This document shows, piece after piece, positions 1 to 10,513 of a DNA stretch of 64,000 bases; positions within the stretch are counted from its first letter, which is position 1; every line of letters begins with the position of its first letter. The notes under the pieces are model-generated. The model was not told where the DNA came from, searched no databases, and saw only the letters and a list, made by a program, of their open reading frames with translations. Source of the DNA: Linnemannia elongata (lineage: Eukaryota; Mortierellomycota; Mortierellomycetes; Mortierellales; Mortierellaceae); the NCBI GenBank assembly GCA_036320915.1, contig JAXBDG010000005.1, positions 744,001 to 808,000 of the forward strand. The letters run 5' to 3'. The position numbers and the translations under genes were made by a program.

Positions 1-237
1 GAGAGGGGGACAAAATCTTTGTTCTGGGAGGGGGACCTCATTGCTGAGAGGGATTTTTCCCGGTCACACAAACTTTTGTTCCCGCTTTACAGAGCAATCC
101 TGTCCCTCTCTGACATGCGGTCCTGTCCCTCTCTGACATGCGGTCCTGTCCCTCTCTCAAAGAGGTCCAAACCCTATCCCAAGAGTGGGACATCCCACTT
201 GAGATGTGGGCCATTCTCCCTACAACATAGAAATAAA
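1..237 (+). repeat. Left terminal inverted repeat of the hAT element (tip outside window)
   Basis: This matches the reverse complement of 4735-4971 with no difference that I could see by eye. The complete arm would be about 257 bp. It contains a short motif, tgtccctctctgacatgcgg, twice in tandem plus a partial third copy at about 108-160. Such subterminal repeats are often transposase-binding sites in hAT elements; that role is inferred. Confidence 0.92.
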
Positions 238-246
238 GCCTGAATT

Positions 247-308
247 ACTTCTTTCTTTTTTCTTTCTTTTTTCTTTTCTTTCTTCTTTCTTTCTTTCTTT
301 CTTTCTTG

Positions 309-347
<39 letters not shown>

Positions 348-353
348 TTCTTT
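247..353 (+). repeat. TTTC microsatellite
   Basis: A run of imperfect ctttctttc units between the left inverted repeat and the transposase start. It is probably untranslated leader or promoter sequence of the transposase. Open frames across it (poly Phe/Ser or poly Lys/Glu) are repeat artefacts. Confidence 0.85.
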
Positions 354-537
354 TTATCCCTCTCCCATCCCATCCCTTTCTCCCTTTCCAACATCCCTTT
401 CTCCCTTTTCAACATCCCTTTCTCCCTTTCCAACATCTTCTTTCTTATTGCGTGTCTATTTGTTCCCAACCACTGTTTTTCTTTCGTTTTCTTTTCAAAA
501 TCCTTGTTCCATCCCTTGCCACCTCCTCCTCCCAGCA

Positions 538-3500
538 ATGGCAATTTTCGATAACGAGTTAGACGATGCTTACAACGCGTCAAACAACGCGCCTGACGAC
601 GGTGAATCAGACCTTGAGTCTGAGAAATTGTTGCACTACAACAGCCGCGGATTTGATGGTCATGGAGATACGGAATCGCCTTTTCTGGTCGGCGACGATG
701 AAGTTGGGCCTAGTACTCCTGTAGGTGTTCCCGTTTGTCGATTGCATGACATTTCAAGTGTTGTAACGTAATACTTCGTGCTAACGTATATGTCGATCCT
801 GGTAACTTTTATTTATAGTCTAATAGATCGAATGGAAAGCGATCGACAGCAACGCGACCTTCGTTTCACGCAACAGAGTCAATTACCACCAGAGCAGAAT
901 TTATCCGTCCAACAGTGCCAGAGTACAACCCCTACCGGCTCCCCGGTATCCCCACTCGCACTCCTACCAAGGCTTCGGTTTCAGCGGGGACATCCCCTGC
1001 TATAATAAGCCATCTTCGTCAGAATATTGATAGCCTAATCGAGGGTTCCCCTAGCAAACTCAGTCGATCAAAGTCGCAAACCGATCTCGCGAACTATGCT
1101 GTTGCCACCTCTCCTGCTGCTCTTTCTACCAACCAGTCCTCCTATGGTCCCACCTCTACTTACCATCCCGCGTACAGTCCTACCCCGTCTGCCAACCACC
1201 CTTCCTATATGCCTGCCCATTCTACCCACCACTACTCCTTTGGTTCCGCCTCTTCTACTTACCAGCACGCCAATGTGCAACCCTCGCCCGCCCGGCCAGT
1301 CTACCAGCCTTCCTCAGAGCGTGCATTTTCAGCCTCCTCCTCCTCTTCTTTCCACGGTCTTATAGTCGACGCGCCTTACCAGATGGCCCCCGGACAAAAC
1401 ACTCCCCACATGTCTTCAGTTGATTCTTATGGATATCCGTTTGCAAGCAATTCAGCCCGAGACAACCTTTTCGGCCGCCACCCACACGTCTCGCATAGTC
1501 CTAATGCCGTCCGTTTCGCATATCCAACCGCACCTCTTCATCACGAACTCCAACATTCAACTCAATTACATCCACCAACAGCCTCCGCCTCCTTGCCAGA
1601 TATGGTCAGCCGTAGCTCAGCCTCTGTTCCGTCGACGCAGGATTGTGCGCTGTCTGCCTCAGACCTATCTAGTCCCGCTTTAGTAGTGAACGAGATGAAC
1701 AACAAGATCAACGACTACTTGGCGACGAGCTCATCAACGGGGTCGGACTTGACCGTCGACCTGATCGAAAATTGTCTGAAAATAATGCAGCGCCATGAGA
1801 CCAGGGACGAGATCCAGGCCAGCAAGGAGTTTCGTCGGCTATATATTACCACTCCCTTGGGCAGGCTTCCTTCCGCTGCGGTGTGCAAAAGGCTAGCCCC
1901 GCCCGCGCTCCAAGCATTACAGTTGGTTCCCATCCGAAAAATCCTTTTTGGCTCATCTGGATCCAATGACGGCGACACCGAGAGGATTCCCACCGACGCC
2001 GACATCGAATGCACCGACCCCGATCCATTGGGCGCCGAGGACACAGAACCCATCGACAACGTCGCAGAAAAAACCCTTCGCTCAAACTCTTCGGCATTAT
2101 TCTGCTTTGAGAAGGGACTGGACAAATATTATTGCAAAATCTTGAAAGAGGTCGATGGCGTAACCACAGTTTGCAACAACCCGCAAGGTACTGCCAGCGG
2201 GCGTCGTAAGCATCTGATGCGCAAACATCCTGCCATCTTGGCCGACATCGAATATTTCCAGGAACGACAACGGCGGGCTTCGCTTATTCTCGAGAATCTG
2301 AAACAGGACGCCTTACCACCGACACCATCAAAGTCAAAGAGGTCTAAAACTGCACACATCCTTAACACCAACACCGGCACTGCGTTTGCATGGAGTGAGA
2401 CACAACAGCAGAGCGCCGAGCACCAATTGATGAGACTCGTTGCGATGGACGGCTTGCCTTACCATATCGCGACATCAGCAAACTTGAAAGAGTTCTGCAG
2501 AATTCTGAATCCGCAGTTCCAACTACCCTCCCACGACACTCTACAGAACCACCTTCGCGTCAAGGTCCTCGAAAAAAAACGTCAAACCGTTAATTACCTG
2601 CTCGCTAATATCGACGGAGGGTCGATCACGACGGATGCCTGGACATGCTCGACCAACAAGAGAAAGTATCTCGGCGTTACTTTCCACTATATAACGCGAG
2701 GATACAGGATGTCGTCCGTGGTTATCGGTATGGAGCTCCTCAAGGAATCCAGGATATCTGCCCTGGTTGTCACAAATGTTATTAGTAAGTACTCTTTATA
2801 TTCACTCACAAATATGCGCCTCTTAAATCTTAACCTTTTATTAACAGCTGCCGTTGATATATTAATATGATAGACCGAGTCGTGGATCAGTGGTCTCTTA
2901 CGAGCAAGGTTGTTGGCATGACCAGTGATCAGGGAGCGAACATCAAAAAGAGTCTCCAAGAATGCGAGCAGAATACTGGGGCGTATTGGGTCGCCTGCAC
3001 CGCTCACAAGATGCAGCTCTGCATTAACAAGGCTTGGGACAAGACAAACCCTTTGGTGGACATCACCAACAAGTGTGCCGCCATTGTCTCATTCTTCAAC
3101 AACAATTCGGTTGCCAAAAAAGTACTCAATGACAAATGGGGCACATACCTCATCGCCGCGCGCCGGGTCGATGGTGTCCCTTTGCTCGCTCAAGCTCAAG
3201 CACCCTCCCTAGACGCCGTGTCGTCCACTCCTGCCGATGGTGTTCCTGCACTCACCCAGCAGCTTGCCGCTAACGTTGGGCCGTGTGCAAATCCTCCTCA
3301 GGCCCCTCCAACTGACGGCGCTCCTGCTCAAGCCCAGCTGCCTTCTGATGATGTCGAGCCGATTGCCAATCCTCAACCTTCTGCAACCTCCTTCCGGTCT
3401 CTCAGATACAAGCAGGAAGAGGTTACACTCGTCTCGGCCAATACAACTCGTTGGAACTCAAAGCTGGCGATGATATCGAGGATACTGGACATCAGTCCCG

Positions 3501-4573
3501 TGTTAAGTAAAACTTTCGAGGCGCTGTTACAACTGGATAAAATCTCTGCGGAGGAGCGAGCCAAGTTCAAGACGATTGAGACGTCGCTACCTACGGACGA
3601 CGAACTGGAACTGTTGAAGGAGACTGACCGACTCTTGACCCCTGCGGCGGACTTCACACACTGGATCGGAGGCTCAGGATACTCGACCATCTCGCAGGCT
3701 TGCATCCAAGCTCACGACGTCATTTCAAACCCGGAACAGTACAAGACAGGGACGGCGATTTTTATGTACGAGCAGCTCAAAACCCACATTGAGTATAATT
3801 GGCCTCTGGATGACATTCCCGACGGCATGTTGCTTGCCATGTACCTCAATCCTGCTTGTGCTACGTCAACGATCTGGGATCTTGACAACCCCCGTCAAGT
3901 TGCCGAACGAGACGCCCAGATAGCTGCTGAAGAAGCTGCTGCCTCACTCGCTGACCCCACATTAGGCGTTGCCCAAGATTCCCGTCCAGATATTGCTCGA
4001 TTACCCTTCAAGCTATCACTGGAGTACCGTCTGCGCATCCCAGTGGAGGGTCCATTCACCCTTCCAGCCGATTTTCCTCTCCAAATTCCACAAACGGATG
4101 CCAAGACTCCGCCGACGAACAGACTGAGGGCAGAAACTCTTGTCTACAGAGAGATTATTCGACATTTTGCCAACAAGGAAATAGAAGGAAGGAGGAAACA
4201 TGGAACCAGCAAGAATAGAGGCCAAGCCGACGATCGTGCTCTCATTCAGGACTGGGCCGTGAGCGCTCTATGTGGCCTGATCTCGTACAAACCGATCCTC
4301 AGTCCCATAAACGCCGACTCTAACAAGAAATATTTCAAGGACCCGCTAGCGTTTTGGCGAACTAAGGAAGGGTTGTACAACTTTGCCGGATTGTGTGCCG
4401 TGGCTCGAATGTTCCTGAGCATTCAGGCGACTTCCTCAGAATCGGAACGACTCTTCAGCAAAGCGGGAGTAGTATATTCAGCGCGTCGAGCGCGGCTTTC
4501 AGATGATGGCTTTCGCAACATCATTTTTTTCCATTCTTTGGAGAAAACCATTTGTCAACGCTTCTCAGCATAA
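538..4573 (+). CDS. hAT transposase with BED zinc finger
   Basis: Transposase of the surrounding hAT element. I read three exons, 538-720, 819-2784 and 2874-4573, joined by GT-AG introns at 721-818 and 2785-2873. Both joins keep phase and give 1282 residues. The start is the first ATG in frame with the acidic N-terminus (MAIFDNELDD). Residues about 62-420 are low-complexity Ser/Pro/Thr. A BED-type finger follows at about 485-535 (Cys pair, then HLMRKH). The RNase-H-like core shows the first Asp in TTDAWTCS (about 665), the second Asp in MTSDQGAN (about 735), the insertion-domain motif CTAHKMQLC (about 757-766) and the catalytic Glu in SSESERLFS (about 1238). The hATC dimerisation region closes the protein. 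No stop or frameshift breaks the domains, so the gene may be active. The second acceptor (gatag, 2873) was chosen over a nearer ttaacag because only it avoids a stop. Confidence 0.87.
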
Positions 4574-4734
4574 ATAAAAGTTTATTATGAACACTCTAAC
4601 AAGTGTGGAAAGGGAAGGAGACAGGGGAGGGGTAGAAAGAATGAAAGAAAGAACGAAAGGAAAATGTGATGAGGAGTAGAAGAGAGGGAGCAAAAAAATA
4701 AAAGTACAAGCTTATTTTAAACTAAGGCACAGAT

Positions 4735-4991
4735 TTTATTTCTATGTTGTAGGGAGAATGGCCCACATCTCAAGTGGGATGTCCCACTCTTGGGATAGGG
4801 TTTGGACCTCTTTGAGAGAGGGACAGGACCGCATGTCAGAGAGGGACAGGACCGCATGTCAGAGAGGGACAGGATTGCTCTGTAAAGCGGGAACAAAAGT
4901 TTGTGTGACCGGGAAAAATCCCTCTCAGCAATGAGGTCCCCCTCCCAGAACAAAGATTTTGTCCCCCTCTCACAACCTCTCCCAGCCACTG
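4735..4991 (-). repeat. Right terminal inverted repeat of the hAT element
   Basis: A 257-bp inverted copy of the left arm, including the tandem tgtccctctctgacatgcgg motif in reverse orientation. It ends in ccactg at 4991. The homology begins at the inner edge with tttatttctatg. Between the transposase stop (4573) and this repeat lie about 160 bases of purine-rich untranslated sequence. Confidence 0.92.
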
Positions 4992-5065
4992 GTCGGCGAG
5001 CCCGAACAATTTTCAGAGGTTAAGGGCCTTACCCGCGGTTCGGGCGTACGTTCAGTCGGACGACT

Positions 5066-5078
5066 TCAAACCCATCAG
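5066..5078 (+). repeat. Target-site duplication, left copy (tcaaacccatcag)
   Basis: Thirteen bases identical to 5332-5344, directly left of the retro-insert. They encode part of the F-box gene (FKPI), so this is original gene sequence. Confidence 0.9.
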
Positions 5079-5331
5079 ATTCCAACCACCATCCTTTGAT
5101 ATCAAACCCCAATTCAACATCACTATCCCACAACTACTAGCCTGTTGCCTTATTGGAATCTCAACAGCCAACACTGTTCTCTTTTTACACCAACACACAC
5201 AATCAAGCAGTGATATCATCCACACCATTCTACAAGAAATCCAGAAAACCATAGCGCAGAATAACTTTCTAAAGGCTTTTTAAGCCACAATAAAATCGTA
5301 CCGAATAAAAAAAAAAAAAAAAAAAAAAAAA
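5079..5331 (+). mobile_element. Poly(A)-tailed retro-insertion (5'-truncated LINE or retrocopy)
   Basis: A 253-bp insert ending in 25 consecutive A (5307-5331), flanked by perfect 13-bp direct repeats. These are signs of target-primed reverse transcription. The body contains aataaa-like sequence just before the tail and an open frame of about 67 codons on the plus strand ending in NNFLKAF and a stop at 5281. I do not recognise the encoded peptide. It could be the C-terminal end of a LINE protein or of a cellular mRNA. No RNA polymerase III box was seen, so a SINE is less likely. Confidence 0.75.
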
Positions 5332-5344
5332 TCAAACCCATCAG
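5332..5344 (+). repeat. Target-site duplication, right copy (tcaaacccatcag)
   Basis: The second 13-bp copy, directly after the poly(A) tail. The F-box-family reading frame resumes from here. Confidence 0.9.
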
Positions 5345-7625
5345 TCGTCGAATGAGTCGAAATTTATTCCCATTCCATCCCGAATTGATTCGCTTTCACC
5401 ACTTCTGGGTGACCTTGAACCGGGAGGCAAATTGGGCGTTGGCGAGACCCATCTTGGGACAGCTCCGGACATTGACGATTCCGACGTCAGATATTGGGCG
5501 GTATTTGAGCGTTGTGAGGCGCTTGGCGCAGCTGGAGTGTGTACAGTTCCGGTTAGATGAGGCGTTTGTTTTTGAGGCATCGAGGTTGGGTAACATACCA
5601 ACACCAGAAGCGATTGAATTTACAAGGGTGAATAAGGAGCATAAGGATGCAGTGAAGCGGGATGTTGTTCGGTTTGTTGAGGAGCTGACGAGGAACTTCC
5701 CGGGGTCTCTCAAGACGGCCATGTTTACAGATGCGGGGTTCTGGCCATGGATTCAGCAGAGTTTTCCGGGCGAGGTTCAGTTTGAGGTGTTCCGGTTGCT
5801 GCCTCCGCTTGTGAGACCTACGCAACTGACGCCCTTTAATTGGTTGCAGTTTGCGGCGCACCCGTTAGAAACGGACCTGGAGCAGGTCAAGGAGTTCAAT
5901 CCCGGCAAGGATGCGAAGGATGCGCATACTCGATTGCGGGAGATAAGGGGGTTTTTGCAAAGGTGTCGGGCGTTAACGTTGTTGATTCTTCCGTCGTTGG
6001 GTCAGGGTAGTTTTTCGTGGGCCGTACAGGAGAAACGGGACTTGCAGGATGTACTCAACAACAACAACGGCATCTCTTTCTGCAGTGGACAAGGACAAGG
6101 GAAAGGATCGACAACGTTGTTGTTGGATACGAGTCGACCGGCATACATTCGACACGGATTAGTCCCTCTGGAGAGGGTCGAGATCCAAGAGTTCCAAGGC
6201 CCCTTCACGGACGAAGTAGACGACATTGCATACGCGTTCAGTCAAACACTCACCTACCTCAAAGCCGACGCATCGTCATTCATTACCCAACTCCCTCGAT
6301 CCATCCACTTTGGGCGCGGATGGGTTCAACTCCCCAACCTCAGACACCTCTCCATGAATGCCAAAAATGCCCGCCTAATTATTGAACGTAACGTACTCTC
6401 CCTGTGCCCTAACATCGAGCGTGTCGACCTTGCCGATCAAACGCACCAGTACCAATGTCAAGATCTGCAGGAGCCCTGGCTACCAGCATTGCTTGGTCAA
6501 CTGAAGTCTTTGACCCTTATCGGGTCAACTGCTTTGACGTTTCACCCAGATACACTGTACACAACCTCCAAAATCACACACCTATGCCTCTCAACGTATA
6601 TGGAGCACGACCAATGTTTTATCCCACCTATCGACGAACTCAACCGGTCTTATGGCATTCCCTCTACCTCTCAGGAGAACATACCCACAGGAACAGGACC
6701 ATCTGCGATGACGGCGGCCATCATTCGCCCGCATTGGTCGTGGGACTGGCACCTCCCTCACCTGAAATCACTCTACTTTACCTCCGAGTTTGCGTTCAGG
6801 TTCCGATTCCAAATGTTGCGAGGATGCCCGGCCTTGGAGGACCTCAACCTCGACATTTCGACCGCTACCAACCAACACCCTCGTTCCCTAACCATCACCG
6901 ACCTCTATGCCACCCCAACGATCAGTGACACCCACAACGACAATGACTCTATTTTTCCGGCTCAACCACAACGAGAACAAGAACGACATCAACGCCGGGA
7001 GGACGAGCGGATCGTCGCACCTTCAGTCACTTCTCTCCGCCTGGCGGGAAGATGGATCCTAAAAGACGCCTTCCTTCCCGACTTCCTAACAGAGACCTTC
7101 CCAAACCTCCACAGCCTTACCGAAAAGGACTGGGACACTGGATTTTTTGGCATCGGCCGCGACAGCGATGGCAACAACAACAACAACACCAACGCCACCG
7201 TTGCGGGACTGGTACGCTGTATCCGCGCGGCGGCAGCGGCGAATAAACTGAAGCTGGAGGAGTTGGACTTGACGCTTCCGGAGCCCCATTCTGAGGAGCG
7301 GACAGAATTGGGGATGGTGACTGGGTTTGGGGTGCCTGAGGACAAGAAGTTGCCGGTAACTTTCTACTTCGAAGAGATGCAGTATGATCTTCTTGTCGAT
7401 CCTGTAGATCGCGGTTAGATTTAACCCTTGAGTTTTCGTGCTGAAGTAAAGAGAAGGAAAATGAATTCGACATGTTAAAGATCTCATATTGACAAGAAAC
7501 AAGTCTCTGGTACAAAAGAGGCTCCATGATGAGGATCGTAATGTATTTATGTGTTGCGTCTATCCGCCACCTCTTGCTCCCTCCTATCTATCAACAGTTG
7601 TTTCTAAGAAAGGGGAGAACAGAGT

Positions 7626-9883
7626 TTAAATAGTATGCTGAACACGCTCTACAGAGGTCGAAACATCCAGGAGAGTTCCCTCTACCAAACTCTTGATAAC
7701 GGCCTTGACGCTCTTGGGTTGATCCATAGGTGCGACATGCCCAGCTCCCAGAACAACAACCTCCGACAACCCAGGGACCTGAGTCACATATCCCGCCAAC
7801 CTTCCACCCTCGACCCAGATCTGCCTGTCTGTATTAGTGAAATTCTGCGCTCCCTCCCAATCAAGACCCTCTAACCAGCTCTCCGAGCCAGCAACGGCGT
7901 CTCGGAAATCAAAGATCCCCTGGTAGGCAACTACACGGATCCCCTGGCGCAACAGATCCGAGACCATCCAGGCTGCAGACTTCATGATATCGCCCGCCAT
8001 CGTCTTGATGACAAGGGGGTCCTTGAAGAACTTTGTCCTGGCACGGCCTTCCGTGATCCGCTTGATCTCCTTCTTCGAAACACCGTTCTGCTCCAGGTAA
8101 GCCAGACGCGGTCCATAGATGTTGAGCGCATCCTTGATCTCGGCACGGTTTAGGAACGTCTCCATCTTGGACCAGTCGTTGGGGACGTCGCCCTTGCGGA
8201 TATCGTACCAGTTGATGCCTCCGGTCACGTTCTTGAAGTAATCAAAGACGTCGACACGAGCTTGGTTGGCTGCCAGGAATCGTCCCGAGTGCGCCTCCTT
8301 GACTGCCAAATCCTGAAGCTCCTTCATATGCTCCGCCTGGGTTCTGCTCACAAGTCCCAAGATGTAGGCGTGGTCAGAGTGGACGCGGATCTGCTTTATG
8401 GGTTCCGTCAGACTGTTGCCCAGCGCAATACCCTTGAGGGGGAAGATGATCTGCTCATACTCGTCTCCGTCGTCGTCGTCGTTGTGGCGGTAGCGGTGGC
8501 GATGCCCTTGGTTGCTTTGAAGGATGGCATAGGCGAGTGCAGGGACGTATTTACCCGCATAGCTCTCTCCTGTCAAGAACAGGTCGGCCTTCTTCAGCTC
8601 TGGGTAGCGGGTATATAGCTGGTCCATGAAGGTCAACAAATCTGCGGCAACTCCACGCTCGTCCTTAACATAGCCCTTCGAGTATAACGCCGCCTGCTTC
8701 TCGCTCTTCTTTAAACGGATATGCTCTAACTTGGTGGTGATGTCCTGGTCGAGCAATTGAGCAAATATTTCCTGCTCCTCAGCCTGATCCCTCAATAGCT
8801 CGTCGTGAAGATCTACCAAGACCTGGTCCTCGATCGGCTGCTCCTCGTCATCATTAGCATGTAGGGCTTCAGAGGATGCAGGTGATGGAGGGTCGCCCTC
8901 GACAGGCTCACCTTCTTCATCGCTGGTGTTGTCCTGGAGTCGTGTCACATAAGAGTATCCAGTTCCGACAGGCTGATCAATAAAGACGATCGAGTACTCG
9001 TCCGCCCAGTGTGTCTCGCGGCGGGCCAGAGTGTTGTTTGCGGTCAGGTAGATGGGTCCGTTGCCAAAGAACTGGCCGATCATCGAACTGCTTCCTGGAC
9101 CTCCTTGGAACCAGCTAACAAAGTTTGAATAATGTATGCGAGTGAGAACGTCAAGCGAACCAAATAAAGGCAGGATAAGAAAAATGTGGGAAAAAAATGA
9201 GTTAGGTGTTGCCCTCTTGCAGCAAATAACAAAGAAAGGGGGAAGTGGATGGGTGGTGGTATGGAGGAAAGTTGGAATCGAGAATTTGAGAAAACGAGCC
9301 TTTGATAGGAGTGGGTGATAATTAGGTATGACTACAAAGAGAGAAGAGACTTACAAGAGAAGTGGTGGGTTGGGAACTTGAGGTTTAACCGCAGGGAAAT
9401 ACCAGTAGAACCTAATACCAAGTTCACACGAGCAAACCAAAGCACAAACATATTGTTGTTATTCGTTAGCGCAAGTAACAATGCTATCTTCACCAAAATA
9501 AGAAACGAAAACCCCCTCACTTCTCTTTCACATTCCAATCCCACAAAAACACGGTAAAGACAAATAAAAACGTACATGCCAGTTTCGCCACGGTAGCCGG
9601 ACTGATGCCAGTTGCGGATAGGAAAATGACCAGCATAGCTGGTGATAGGTTCTTGTCCCTCGGCCCAGGGTAAATCCCCAACAAGATGCTCCTCACGCTT
9701 GAGCTTGATTGCCTTGGCTTTGGCTCCTGTATCTTGTTCCGCGTTGGGGGGACCACGCTTGAGGATGCTTTGTTGTTGGTGATAGAGTCCTGTATTGCGG
9801 TCTGGTTGGGCAAAGAGGATGGCGCTGGTGGAGAGGACGAGGATAGTCCACACGGTGACCTTCTTCCTTAGAGTCGATCTCAT
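7626..9883 (-). CDS. Secreted serine carboxypeptidase (S10 family)
   Basis: A peptidase removing C-terminal residues from proteins, probably in the secretory or vacuolar pathway. Exons on the minus strand are 9883-9576, 9411-9355 and 9114-7626; phases join to 617 residues. An N-terminal hydrophobic signal (residues about 8-25, VTVWTILVLSTSAILFA) is visible. The oxyanion-hole motif WFQGGPGSSS is rebuilt across intron 2. The catalytic triad is present: Ser306 in GESYAG, Asp524 in GIFDFRDAV and His581 in GAGHVAPMDQP. DQPVGTGYSY, typical of the family, is followed by an unusual acidic stretch of roughly 100 residues before the conserved VAADLLTFMDQLY helix. That segment is open and in frame without splice signals, so it is probably a real lineage insertion. 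Intergenic sequence upstream is purine-rich with no other gene. Confidence 0.9.
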
Positions 9884-10513
9884 ATTATTGTCGTTTTTTT
9901 TTTTTGGCTCGTCTTTTTTGGTGTTTGTTTGTTAACGAGCGGGAAGGTAGTTTCCGGTAAGGGAAGAAGGGAAATCGAGCTTAAAGAACAGGAAGAAAAA
10001 GGTGAAAGCCAGGAAGTGGGCTGGGAGGACCCTTTTAGAGGACGAGGAATGAGAATGAAGGAGTGAAGAGGAATGGAGATAAAGAAGGTTGGGCTTGTGC
10101 TAATGACCGAGAGTTTGGTTGAATGGGAATGGGAATGAGAGAAGGAAGTAGGGAGGAAGAAGGGCAGACAAATAGAAAAGAAGAAGGAGCGAAGAGGACA
10201 ATTGGAAAGAGGAGGAAGAAGTAGAGGGGCGAAACATAAGAAGGCGCAAGGGGGGTCGTAGAGAAAAGTCAAAAAGGAGGGAGAGCAACTTCGGCCCTCG
10301 ATTCCAACAAAATACACATACCGAGCGGTGTACAGACGTTTGTGCCATCAATAACCATTCAAAAACAATGCACATCATTGACCCATTTTTCTTGATTTAT
10401 GGCGTAAATATTCCTACTGTCGTGTTTTCTTAATGTTGATTCATCTTAGGATGCCCTGTCAGAGAAAAAACGAAAAACAAAAAGAGATCGTGGGAGAACT
10501 ACCTAAATAAACA
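9884..10513. other. Intergenic region, no gene seen
   Basis: About 630 bases between the carboxypeptidase start and the end of the next minus-strand gene. The minus strand is pyrimidine-rich (Ser/Leu/Phe-rich open frames with no family signature), as expected for a fungal promoter and leader of the carboxypeptidase. Confidence 0.6.

Larger units (their letters stand above)
1..4991 (+). mobile_element. hAT-family DNA transposon, apparently autonomous
   Basis: A cut-and-paste element holding a full-length spliced hAT transposase gene between long inverted repeats. The right end finishes with ccactg, so its reverse complement starts cagtgg, the usual hAT CAG...CTG terminus. Aligning both ends puts the left tip about 20 bases before the window start. 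The two arms appear identical over everything visible, which points to a recent insertion. The 8 bases after the right end (gtcggcga, 4992-4999) would be the target duplication if the same 8 bases lie outside the left end, which cannot be seen here. The bases right of the element continue an F-box reading frame, so the element sits inside that gene. 238-537 is a pyrimidine-rich leader with a TTTC microsatellite. Confidence 0.9.
4992..7418 (+). pseudogene. F-box/LRR-family gene broken by two insertions
   Basis: C-terminal part of a protein of the same family as the genes at 10514, 31884 and 57160. The frame at 4993-5078 reads ...LPAVRAYVQSDDFKPI. It resembles the stretch just before the conserved middle of the intact paralogues (SAYIQSDEF in the 57160 gene). 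A retro-insert at 5079-5331 interrupts it. After the duplicated target site the frame resumes (5332-7418, about 695 residues), with the family block around ALARPILGQLRTLTIP and leucine-rich repeats to the natural stop. The N-terminal F-box and about 150 residues are absent; they are expected left of the hAT element, outside the window. Removing the insert and one target copy restores phase, so the break is an insertion and not slow decay. The ATG at 5352 is internal, so a protein made from it would lack the F-box that binds Skp1. Confidence 0.82.

Noticed and set aside
206..583. Open frames over the TTTC repeat (poly Phe/Leu/Ser and poly Lys/Glu)
   Set aside because: They are products of the microsatellite on both strands and have no conserved content.
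2785..2847. Shorter intron ending at ttaacag in the transposase
   Set aside because: It leaves the wrong phase and meets a stop within a few codons; the acceptor at 2873 keeps the frame into the conserved VVDQWS region.
5000..5045. tRNA or other RNA gene suggested by gttcgggcg near the hAT end
   Set aside because: No cloverleaf could be drawn, and the stretch reads in frame as F-box gene sequence.
9880..10378. Minus-strand frames rich in Ser/Leu/Phe upstream of the carboxypeptidase
   Set aside because: Pyrimidine-rich leader sequence; no family match and no clean splice into a neighbour.
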